From an uncultured Eubacteriales bacterium (GTDB lineage: Bacteria > Bacillota > Clostridia > Oscillospirales > CAG-272): a stretch of 13,211 nt of DNA. A program made the position numbers and the translations under genes. The stretch covers positions 1 through 13,211 of the forward strand of contig CAJLXA010000044.1 of NCBI GenBank assembly GCA_905210485.1, in the 5' to 3' direction. The notes under the pieces were generated by a model. The model saw only the letters and a program-made list of their open reading frames with translations, did not search any database and was not told the origin of the DNA. Shown here piece after piece: positions 6,395 to 13,211 of this stretch (its first letter is position 1; every line of letters begins with the position of its first letter).

Positions 6395-9300
6395 TCAATT
6401 ACCGTCGAACGGCTGATCGGGCTGTTCGCCGAAGTCGCGGGGTTTCAGATTGAAATTGCAACCGGCCGCATTGTAAATAGCTTCCATCTCCGCAAGTGCG
6501 TCTTCCGAAGCATCGTCAAACGTGTGATAGAGATAGATATCTTCAATGACGATATTGCAATTGCCACGTGAAGTATAGGAAGAATTTTCATCGGCTGCAT
6601 ATGCTTCGTCAAGATAAGCATATTTAAAGGAATACGCACCGGTTTCCTCATCAATATAATACCGAAAACCTTCTTTCTGGCTTTTTGTGGTATACTTTTT
6701 GCCAACATAAACATACCAACCCACCAGCGTTTCGCCGCTTTCATCGTCATATGCCAGCTCGCCGTCATCATCAAGTGGATACTGATCCGCAGTGATATTA
6801 TTGTCGGGATCAGCAACCGTGTAGTCATAAGGATAACCGACGAAGTAGCAGTTGCGTGTGCGGTTATTATACGCCCATGCTGCCTGCTGATACGAAGCAT
6901 AGCAGTGATCCGGCAACTTCAGCTGTGCATCAAGAATCGTGACGTTATTGTAGTCGTCCCAATGCGATGCGCCGCTGTCATGATAATAAATCGTCCACTG
7001 GCCGGACTTGGGTGCAATGCTTGAATTTACAACGATGTAGTTGTTGTTCATCGAGTTCAGATAACCGTCGTACTGCGCCGTAGCATTGCCGCCGAGCACA
7101 TAGATGGCGCCACCGTCGGCCATGCCGGTCATAAAGTCTTCGATATAGTTATGCGAAATATTCGCGTTTTTCACATTGACAAACGCGTCGCTGTCAACTA
7201 CATCGGGATCGCCGTAGTACTGCCACGACCAGGACCAACCGACCGAGATTGCCGAATAGTAACTGTCAAGAATCGTATTGTACGATATGTCGAGGTTCAG
7301 CACCGACGTCACAAGGATGCCCGTATTGGAGGGAAAAACGCGTCCCGTACGGGTGATATAGTTGTTATTGATCGTGATATTTTTATTGTAGATTGTATCA
7401 TTGAACGTTGCTACATTCTGACCGCAACGAACCGCCGAGCCGCCGATATTGTCAAACGTGCAGTTCTGTACCGTCACATCGGAAACCATACCGCGGAAGT
7501 TGATGCCGTCGTCGCCGACATTGGAAATGTTGCACTTATTGAATAGAATATTGGAGACGTTTTCGCCGTAAACCGCACCATAGGGCAGGAAACCGACGGC
7601 TTTATTGGTATCGGGATCGACGCGTTTGATACGGCCACCCTGCCCGGAAATATAGCCGAAATCGGTAATATAGTTGATCGTCACACCATACATATTTACA
7701 TTATCAAACGTAATGTTCTTCATATCCGTCATATAGAACAGCCGTTCGCAAAGCGGATAAGAAATAACCGAATTTCCGATTTCTGATTCGGGCCAGCAAT
7801 AAATGATACCATTGTCCCGATCGTAATAGAATTCGCCGGGTTCGTCAAGATATGTCAGGCTGTTGGAAAACCAATAAGGACGTTTTTCGAGTGTTGAATA
7901 GTATGCATTCAAAAATACTTTCCAGTCGTCTGCTTTAATAATAATTGGGACGAGAGGCTCGTTTGTATCGTTATCCCTGAACTCGGAATAACGGTAGGAA
8001 CCGTCGGCATTCTTGCTGATTTTTTCCACATGGACACAGTGAACCTGCCATTCGGTCTTGACCCAGAATTCAAGATTTCCTATAACCGTGCCGTCTTCTT
8101 CGGTCTGTACGCCGTCAAGCGTCGCACCGTTTACATACAACGTGCGGTCGGCCGAAGAAAGCGGATTGCCGAACTGGTCGCGCGTTCCTTTCGGGTTTCT
8201 CGCGGAATCGACCGTCATGAAATATTCCTTCGTGGACGTCGCCAGTTTCATAGCTTCGCCGTCCACATAAAGATCACGGAATGCAGGGAAAAGCCCCTCT
8301 TCATTTTTGACAGACAACGGAAGCTGATAACGGTAATAACCGGTTCCCTCCACCTCTTCAAATTCAGAACCGTCAATGTCGATTGCGGAGGTGATCATCG
8401 AACCGTCCATCGGACTGTCGACATTCTCCACACCTTTGAATGTGATGGAGTAATCGGCCACACTGAAATCCGCGCCGTTCATACGGAGCTGTTCCTTAAT
8501 GACATGCGTTCCGGCGGCCAAATGGATAATGACGTCGTTACAGGTGTTTTCATTGATCTTTAGAACAGCACGGTTATATGCAGCCTGCACAGTAGAGAAA
8601 GGCGCGTTTTCACTGCCATCGCCTTCACTTTCCGCATAGGCGTCCACATAGATATGCACGTATTCTTTAAAGTTGTTCAGAAGCGTTTTCATCGTTTCGT
8701 TGCCGCTGTAACCGTTGGCGGCGAAGTAACGGACGCTGTTGTAAAGAGACGGCGTTTTTCCGATTTCGGAAGTCTCCGCATCAAGATACATGATCGTGTC
8801 GTTCCGTCCCTCTTTTTTCAGAACCATATAACCACGGTAAACGAACATGCGGTGAGCGTCTTCCATCGTGATGTTTTTGCCGAGGTAAGTGGTAAAGGCA
8901 AAATACGAACGGCCGTTTTCTTTCATAATATAATATCCGGCGTCTTCTGCTCCCGTAGTATAAACGGAAAGACGGAGCGCGTTTTCTTTGGCGTCCACCG
9001 TCAGCGAAGATGACGAGGCATAACTGGAGGCATAACCGCCGAGAATACCGTATTCCACGGTAAATCCGTCGTCCTCAAGTTGCTTTACGCACTTATCTTC
9101 AATGGAGAATACCGCGCGGATACCGTTGTTGCCGCTGAAGTCGCAGGAAATGCCGCAGTAATCCATCGCCACACCGAGGGAAAAACTGTTCAGCAGCGCC
9201 TGCACGGCTTCCTTATCTGCGGAAAAGCCGAGGGCATACAGTTTCTTATAGAACCGGGCAACCTCTTCACTGCCGAAAGCGGAAGCGGAAGCCGTATATA

Positions 9301-10270
9301 CGGAAGTATCCAGACCGCCGTAGTAAGCGGCCAGATCGGAAACGCGGTTACGGCCGATCTCGTTTTCCGAAAGGGCGCGGTTATACACGCGGATCGAATA
9401 GATGGTGCAGGGCGTGTTTTCCGCCACCGTAAAACTTCTGTCGGCGGAGGGAGAGGCGATCGTGTTATTGTAAACGCCGCCGGAAAGATAAACCGAATCG
9501 GTCGAGAAAGCATATGTACGGTTGCCGTTTGCATAAACCGCGTAATCCGCCACCGTCACTTTTCCCGCTTCCGCACCGTCGGCGCGGAGAGCCGTTCCGT
9601 TTGTCGTATGTGCGCCGTCAAAATCCACGCCGCCTTTTTTATCCAGAACATAGGTGTAACTGCTGATCGCGGAGCCGTATACCGTATCGGCATAAAGCGG
9701 TGATACAAGCGAGGAACCTTCACGGCCGATGTAATAACGGCCACTTTCAGGAATCGAAAAGAAACCGTCGCCGATGCCGCGCACATAGGACATCTGCATT
9801 TTGAAAGCGCCGAAACTGTTGGCGGTCGTATAATAGGCGGCATCTTTCGTCGTTTCGGCAATGCCGAGCGGGTGATAGGCCATAACGATCTCAACGGTAT
9901 AGTCTCCGGGAGGAAGCGTTCCGTTCAGATCGAGATAATGCGCCAGCGCCTCGTTGTTCGCCATGTCGATTGTCATGTCGTAGCCAACGCCGCCGTTTTC
10001 GCGGATCTGCCAGCCGGAAGAAGTCTCGCCGCTGAGGGTCTTCTGTCCGTGCAATGTATAGGATTTTCCGCTGATTTTATCGGTCCATGTACCGCTGCCG
10101 TCTTCACCGATGGTGATCGTCTGTTTGTCATAACCGTCGAGCCACATGACAAGTCCGTTTTTGTCATAGTCCACGCCGTTCGTCCCGGTTGCCGAAACCG
10201 CGGTGATAAAACCGACGGTAAGCGTCAGCGCGAGACAAAGTGTGAGAAGAATACCCGTGATTTTTTTCAT
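6395..10270 (-). CDS. Secreted LamG-like plus beta-helix protein (polysaccharide-active type)
   Basis: This 1291-residue protein has a clear Sec signal peptide (MKKITG then a Leu-rich core, likely cut after AVSA at about residue 27). Residues about 30-318 form a LamG/concanavalin-like domain, often a glycan-binding module (LVMWLDGYD at the start, IYSIRVYNRALSENEIGRN at the end). Residues about 330-535 are a less familiar domain (GIRAVFSIEDK, FTVEYGILGGY) of the sort seen in large secreted clostridial proteins. From about 537 a parallel beta-helix begins with the usual opening DGSENAPFSTVQAAYNRAV and continues to the end. D921 (DDGINFR) and D1052 (ADGGAIY) correspond to D354 and D485 of the neighbour. 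No LPXTG, dockerin or S-layer motif is seen at the C-terminus, so it is probably released. The ATG has GGAGG four bases upstream. It is a likely polysaccharide hydrolase or lyase; substrate unknown. Confidence 0.88.
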   Translation of the reverse strand: MKKITGILLTLCLALTLTVGFITAVSATGTNGVDYDKNGLVMWLDGYDKQTITIGEDGSGTWTDKISGKSYTLHGQKTLSGETSSGWQIRENGGVGYDMTIDMANNEALAHYLDLNGTLPPGDYTVEIVMAYHPLGIAETTKDAAYYTTANSFGAFKMQMSYVRGIGDGFFSIPESGRYYIGREGSSLVSPLYADTVYGSAISSYTYVLDKKGGVDFDGAHTTNGTALRADGAEAGKVTVADYAVYANGNRTYAFSTDSVYLSGGVYNNTIASPSADRSFTVAENTPCTIYSIRVYNRALSENEIGRNRVSDLAAYYGGLDTSVYTASASAFGSEEVARFYKKLYALGFSADKEAVQALLNSFSLGVAMDYCGISCDFSGNNGIRAVFSIEDKCVKQLEDDGFTVEYGILGGYASSYASSSSLTVDAKENALRLSVYTTGAEDAGYYIMKENGRSYFAFTTYLGKNITMEDAHRMFVYRGYMVLKKEGRNDTIMYLDAETSEIGKTPSLYNSVRYFAANGYSGNETMKTLLNNFKEYVHIYVDAYAESEGDGSENAPFSTVQAAYNRAVLKINENTCNDVIIHLAAGTHVIKEQLRMNGADFSVADYSITFKGVENVDSPMDGSMITSAIDIDGSEFEEVEGTGYYRYQLPLSVKNEEGLFPAFRDLYVDGEAMKLATSTKEYFMTVDSARNPKGTRDQFGNPLSSADRTLYVNGATLDGVQTEEDGTVIGNLEFWVKTEWQVHCVHVEKISKNADGSYRYSEFRDNDTNEPLVPIIIKADDWKVFLNAYYSTLEKRPYWFSNSLTYLDEPGEFYYDRDNGIIYCWPESEIGNSVISYPLCERLFYMTDMKNITFDNVNMYGVTINYITDFGYISGQGGRIKRVDPDTNKAVGFLPYGAVYGENVSNILFNKCNISNVGDDGINFRGMVSDVTVQNCTFDNIGGSAVRCGQNVATFNDTIYNKNITINNNYITRTGRVFPSNTGILVTSVLNLDISYNTILDSYYSAISVGWSWSWQYYGDPDVVDSDAFVNVKNANISHNYIEDFMTGMADGGAIYVLGGNATAQYDGYLNSMNNNYIVVNSSIAPKSGQWTIYYHDSGASHWDDYNNVTILDAQLKLPDHCYASYQQAAWAYNNRTRNCYFVGYPYDYTVADPDNNITADQYPLDDDGELAYDDESGETLVGWYVYVGKKYTTKSQKEGFRYYIDEETGAYSFKYAYLDEAYAADENSSYTSRGNCNIVIEDIYLYHTFDDASEDALAEMEAIYNAAGCNFNLKPRDFGEQPDQPFDGN

Positions 10271-10282
10271 AGAACCTCCGTC

Positions 10283-10296
10283 GGCGGCAAGCCGCC
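10283..10296 (-). promoter_or_regulatory. Hairpin adjoining the ribosome site of the secreted gene
   Basis: The perfect repeat GGCGGC-TT-GCCGCC (minus-strand sense) ends a few bases before the GGAGG ribosome site. Placed so, it may protect or limit translation initiation. Its effect is inference. Confidence 0.45.
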
Positions 10297-10383
10297 TGTT
10301 TTGTTACTGTAAAGAATCACATTATCCTACGCATTACGTCGCGTTCGTGCGCGCATATGCGTATAATAAATCTTATGCAACCA

Positions 10384-10412
10384 ATTGTATCACATTTTCC
10401 TATCTCTGTCAA
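10384..10412 (-). promoter_or_regulatory. Promoter of the secreted beta-helix gene
   Basis: On the minus strand TTGACA (10407-10412), a 17-base spacer and TACAAT (10384-10389) are present, with TGA just before the -10 making it an extended -10 as well. The leader to the ATG is over 100 bases and includes the palindrome CGCATATGCG (10352-10361), a possible operator. Confidence 0.85.
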
Positions 10413-10470
10413 TAAAAATCCGCTGTTTGCACTCAAAATGTACGAATCCGATAACTTTGACTTTCTGTTT

Positions 10471-10486
10471 TTGTGAAATATCACAA
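10471..10486. promoter_or_regulatory. 16-base palindrome between divergent promoters
   Basis: TTGTGAAATATCACAA is symmetrical except for the A-A pair one step out from the centre. It sits about 60 bases from the -35 box of the secreted gene and about 50 from that of the regulator gene. The half sites TTGTGA/TCACAA resemble Crp/Fnr- or Rex-type sites, but the 4-base spacing fits neither exactly. Confidence 0.5.
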
Positions 10487-10515
10487 GAAACATCGGGAAC
10501 ATTTTGCTTCTGCCG

Positions 10516-10528
10516 GCATGATTCATGC
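10516..10528. promoter_or_regulatory. Short inverted repeat before the regulator promoter
   Basis: GCATGA-T-TCATGC is a perfect 6-bp inverted repeat ending seven bases before the -35 box of the regulator gene. It could be a binding site for the regulator itself or another factor. Confidence 0.4.
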
Positions 10529-10535
10529 GGAACCG

Positions 10536-10564
10536 TTGACTTTTCCGCCCGAAAAGCGTATAAT
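10536..10564 (+). promoter_or_regulatory. Promoter of the regulator-addB operon
   Basis: TTGACT (10536-10541), exactly 17 bases, then TATAAT (10559-10564). Transcription would begin near 10571, so the in-frame ATG at 10473 cannot be the start of the regulator gene and the GTG at 10626 is favoured. Confidence 0.85.
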
Positions 10565-10610
10565 ACAGACAATCGGCGCAGGAATGACACGCCCCGGAAA
10601 ACCGGACGGA

Positions 10611-10616
10611 AAGGAG
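10611..10616 (+). promoter_or_regulatory. Ribosome binding site fixing the GTG start
   Basis: AAGGAG lies nine bases before GTG at 10626 and downstream of the promoter. It decides the start against the longer reading from 10473. Confidence 0.75.
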
Positions 10617-10625
10617 AAAACCGAA

Positions 10626-11240
10626 GTGAAAAAAGCCTGTATTCTGTGCGAAGACAGCGAGTTTTCCCGTCTTCTTTATCTTCTTCTTTCTCCGTATTTT
10701 GAACACGTGGATACCAACCCCGAAAACACGTCGGGATATGACTTTTACACCGTCGACTGCGACATGCTCCGTATTCCGGACGCCGGCCATGCTCCCGTTT
10801 TCTTTTTTGCCTACAGTCCCCGGCCCGTACCGTTCGGGGAATTTCATCTCCGTCCCTTTCCCGCGCACGAACTCACAAGCGCGGCGGAAGCAGCGCGGAA
10901 CAGAAGCCTGTTTTTGCCCGCGGTCTCCGTAGGTGAAAAAGGCACCGAAACAAGAAAGCGGCACACCGTTTTTCTCGGCGGCACCGCCGTTATGCTGTCG
11001 GACGCCGAATACCGTCTTCTGATGTCGCTTGCCGCGGCCGGCGGCGCCCCTGTACCGCGCGATGAACTGGAAAAGCGCGTCTTCCCCGGCGCGCAACCCG
11101 GCGTCCTGAATGTGTATATTCATTATTTGCGTAAAAAACTTGAATCGGACGGTGTACGCCGCATATTTTCCCGTCGTAACGGGGGGTACGCCCTGCGCAG
11201 TACCGTACCGCTCACATGCAAGGAGGAAGACCCATGCTGA
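10626..11240 (+). CDS. Atypical OmpR/PhoB-family regulator with degenerate receiver
   Basis: The protein has 204 residues from the GTG start. The C-terminal part (about 112-195) is a winged-helix DNA-binding domain of the OmpR/PhoB type: the core LSDAEYRLLMSLA, then VPRDELEKRVF, the recognition region VLNVYIHYLRKKLESDG, and the wing RNGGYAL. The N-terminal 85 residues look like a shortened receiver. An acidic pocket remains (C8-E9-D10) and D44 is at the expected phospho-acceptor strand. The conserved Thr is replaced (FAYSP) and the usual Lys before Pro-Phe is Arg (LRPF, R76). Phosphorylation may be absent or unusual, and no sensor kinase gene is nearby. Its stop codon overlaps the start of addB by seven bases, so the two are cotranscribed and probably translationally coupled. 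It may control its own operon and the divergent secreted gene, which is inference. Confidence 0.85.
   Translation: MKKACILCEDSEFSRLLYLLLSPYFEHVDTNPENTSGYDFYTVDCDMLRIPDAGHAPVFFFAYSPRPVPFGEFHLRPFPAHELTSAAEAARNRSLFLPAVSVGEKGTETRKRHTVFLGGTAVMLSDAEYRLLMSLAAAGGAPVPRDELEKRVFPGAQPGVLNVYIHYLRKKLESDGVRRIFSRRNGGYALRSTVPLTCKEEDPC
11221..11226 (+). promoter_or_regulatory. Ribosome binding site of addB inside the regulator gene
   Basis: AGGAGG, seven bases before ATG 11234, lies within the last codons of the regulator gene. This allows coupled translation. Confidence 0.85.
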
Positions 11241-13211
11241 TCCTGTACCGCGGCGGCATCGGAACGGGAAAGACGCGCGCCGTTTATCGGAATATCCGGG
11301 AATCCGTTATAAACAACACGGTTTCTTATCTTGTGGTTCCCGAACAGTATACCGTCGAATGTGAACGCACGCTTGCGGAAATCCTGCCCCCGTCGGCGCC
11401 GCTCACCTTTGAAGTCACGAATTTCTCCCGCCTTGCCAATACGGTGTTCCGCGCGCTCGGCGGACTCTCCTACCGCTATGCGTCAAACGGAACGCAACTG
11501 CTCTTTTTATGGAAAACGCTGACGGAAGCCGCCCCTCTTCTTTCGGACGGGGGCGACGTAAATCCCGGACGGGTGAAAAAAGCCGCCGGCGCTCTTGCGG
11601 AACTTCACGCGGCAGGCATTAACGCCACCGCGCTCAGCCGCGCCGCAAAAACACTGGATCCCGAAGATGCCCTGCGGGCACGACTGACGGATCTTTCCGT
11701 CACGGAAAGCGTTTTCCGCGGCTTTCTGTCCGAGCATTACGACGACGCCGCAAGCGACCTTGACCGTCTCGCGGAAATTCTGAAAATCACACCTTTCTTT
11801 GACGGAAAGGCCCTGTATGTCGACGGCTTTACAAGTTTCACGGAACAAGAGTATCATGTCCTGTCCCTAATCGCGGCACGCGCCGACGTCACCGTCACGC
11901 TGACGCTTCCCGCCGACGCGGATACCTCGCTTGCCTATAAAGAAGCGGAAGAATGCCGGCGGCGCCTCCTTGCCGCGGCGTCCTATAACGGTACGGAGTT
12001 CCGCGAAATTACTTTTGCGGAAAACCATCGTTCCGTTCCGTCTCTCGCCTATATTTCGGCGCACCTGTTTGACGAAGATACAGGCACCGTTCCCCCGCTT
12101 GCGGAGACCGACAACAGTATTCGTTTTTTTGTCGGTTCCGACCCTTATACCGCGGCAGATTTTCTTGCGGCGGATATACGCCGCCGACTTCTCTACGGCG
12201 CCCGGTGCCGCGATTTTGCCATCGTCGCGCGGAATACCGACGCTTACGCGGGCATACTCGACGCGGCACTCAAAAAGAACGAAATACCCTTTTATTTATC
12301 AACCAAAGTTGACATTCAGAACTTTGAAGCCATTAAAATGATCTATGCGGCTTATGCTGTGTGCAACGGAAATTTCCGCCTTTCCGATGTGCTTTCCTAT
12401 GTAAAGTGCAATCTTTCCGGCATCGACAGGCATGACAGCGATCTTTTTGAACTGTATGTCACGAAATGGAATATAAACGGCCGCTCCCGCTATGCGGACG
12501 CACCTTTTTGCATGCACCCGGATGGCTACGCGCGCCCCTTTTCCGACGCGGACAAAGAAAAACTCGCGGCAATCGAAGAGACCCGCCGCCGTCTTATCGC
12601 ACCGCTTCTCCCGTTCTCTGCCACGCTTTCCCGTGCAAAAACCGTTGCCGATCATTGCCGCGCCCTGTATACGTTCCTCACGGAAATGAATCTTGAGGAC
12701 GAACTTTCCCGACAGGCGGAGAAAAAGCGCGCCGACGGCGACATTCGCGGCGCGGAAGAAGAAGCCGCCCTGTTCCCGGTGATTGCCGACACGCTTGACG
12801 CCTTGTGCGACGCGCTTGCCGACACCGCCGTCGACGCGGATACGTTCGTGGAACTTATGCGTATTCTCTTTTCCGAAACGGCGATCGGCCGTATTCCCTC
12901 CTCCGCCGACGCCGTTACGGTCGGCAGTGCCGACATGCTCCGTGCGGGTGAACCGCGGCACATGTATCTGTTCGGCGTAAACGACGGCGAATTCCCCGCT
13001 CCCGTTTCGGACGGCGGCAATTTTTCGGACGCCGACCGGCGCGTCCTGTCCGCATTGGGTCTTGCTCTGTCACCCGATCTGGAGATCCGCGCGTCACGAG
13101 AACTGTTCTCTTTCTTACGCGCATTCGGCGCGGCGAGGGAAACGGTCACGCTCCTTTCCTTTGCGCAGGACGCCGCTTTTATACCGTTGTCCCCCTCCGG
13201 CGCATGGAACC
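11234..13211 (+). CDS. addB: AddB-type helicase/exonuclease subunit, N-terminal part
   Basis: There are 659 complete codons without a break, and the gene runs off the right edge (AddB is usually about 1100-1170 residues). AddB pairs with AddA to process DNA double-strand ends for RecA-dependent repair and Chi recognition. Near the N-terminus is Walker A (GGIGTGKT, residues 7-14), then VVPEQYTVECERTL. Family motifs follow: YVDGFTSFTEQEY (about 195-207), DFAIVARNTDAYAGIL with the IPFYLS region (about 328-358), and VTVGSADMLRAGEPRHMYLFGVNDGEFPAP (about 562-591). The downstream part with the nuclease and iron-sulfur cysteines is outside the window. Base composition is GC-rich compared with the left flank. 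addA would be expected just downstream. Confidence 0.93.
   Translation, partial: MLILYRGGIGTGKTRAVYRNIRESVINNTVSYLVVPEQYTVECERTLAEILPPSAPLTFEVTNFSRLANTVFRALGGLSYRYASNGTQLLFLWKTLTEAAPLLSDGGDVNPGRVKKAAGALAELHAAGINATALSRAAKTLDPEDALRARLTDLSVTESVFRGFLSEHYDDAASDLDRLAEILKITPFFDGKALYVDGFTSFTEQEYHVLSLIAARADVTVTLTLPADADTSLAYKEAEECRRRLLAAASYNGTEFREITFAENHRSVPSLAYISAHLFDEDTGTVPPLAETDNSIRFFVGSDPYTAADFLAADIRRRLLYGARCRDFAIVARNTDAYAGILDAALKKNEIPFYLSTKVDIQNFEAIKMIYAAYAVCNGNFRLSDVLSYVKCNLSGIDRHDSDLFELYVTKWNINGRSRYADAPFCMHPDGYARPFSDADKEKLAAIEETRRRLIAPLLPFSATLSRAKTVADHCRALYTFLTEMNLEDELSRQAEKKRADGDIRGAEEEAALFPVIADTLDALCDALADTAVDADTFVELMRILFSETAIGRIPSSADAVTVGSADMLRAGEPRHMYLFGVNDGEFPAPVSDGGNFSDADRRVLSALGLALSPDLEIRASRELFSFLRAFGAARETVTLLSFAQDAAFIPLSPSGAWN

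Noticed and set aside
5029..6453. Long plus-strand open frame (474 codons) opposite the beta-helix genes
   Set aside because: It lies antisense over the 690-residue gene, its promoter and the neighbouring terminator, shows no domain pattern and has no ribosome site. It is a by-product of the codon use of the real gene.
10473..10625. Upstream ATG giving the regulator 51 extra residues
   Set aside because: The ATG precedes the -35 and -10 boxes and has no ribosome site. GTG at 10626 has AAGGAG at proper distance.
10317..11123. Minus-strand open frame of 268 codons
   Set aside because: It runs through both divergent promoters and opposite the regulator gene. Its composition is rich in Arg/Gly/Phe without recognisable motifs.
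12299..12961. Minus-strand open frame of 220 codons inside addB
   Set aside because: It is antisense to a well-supported AddB coding region and shows no protein family features.
1..13211. CRISPR array, insertion sequence ends or replication origin
   Set aside because: No regularly spaced repeats, transposase with terminal repeats, or iteron/DnaA-box clusters were seen on reading through.

Overview
The window most likely comes from a member of the Bacillota, probably an uncultured anaerobe of the Clostridia. The grounds are a long-form ribosome hibernation factor (Hpf), an AddB-type helicase-nuclease subunit, strong GGAGG ribosome binding sites, textbook TTGACA-17-TATAAT promoters, and a large secreted LamG/beta-helix carbohydrate-active-type protein. 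This is inferred from gene content; no species-level marker is present.

Left flank (1-2820): the 3' end of a tRNA-Ser(UGA) with encoded CCA and its terminator, followed by two decayed genes on the minus strand. The first is a large serine recombinase with no catalytic N-terminus, whose frame runs without a stop into the antisense of the tRNA. The second is the C-terminal half of an SMC/ABC-type ATPase (TrlF-like) that has lost its Walker A half. This block is visibly more AT-rich than the rest and looks like the eroded remnant of an integrated element, bounded by the tRNA on the left and by a long palindromic terminator at about 2794 on the right.

Middle (2820-4132): long-form hpf on the minus strand, with an extended -10 promoter and a hairpin leader. 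About 400 bases without a recognisable gene lie downstream of it.

Beta-helix locus (4101-10412): two related proteins, both on the minus strand and each with its own promoter and terminator. One (1291 aa) is secreted and carries an N-terminal LamG-like domain. The other (690 aa) has no signal peptide and holds only the beta-helix part. In the C-terminal halves they align almost without gaps, with two Asp residues 131 positions apart in both. They probably act on the same kind of glycan, one outside the cell and one inside; the exact activity is not identifiable here.

Right flank (10413-13211): a divergent intergenic region with two near-perfect palindromes, then a plus-strand operon. It starts with an atypical OmpR/PhoB-type regulator with a degenerate receiver (GTG start). 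Its stop codon overlaps the start of addB, which runs off the right edge. The layout couples an atypical regulator to the AddAB recombination/repair complex and places it head-to-head with the secreted beta-helix gene.
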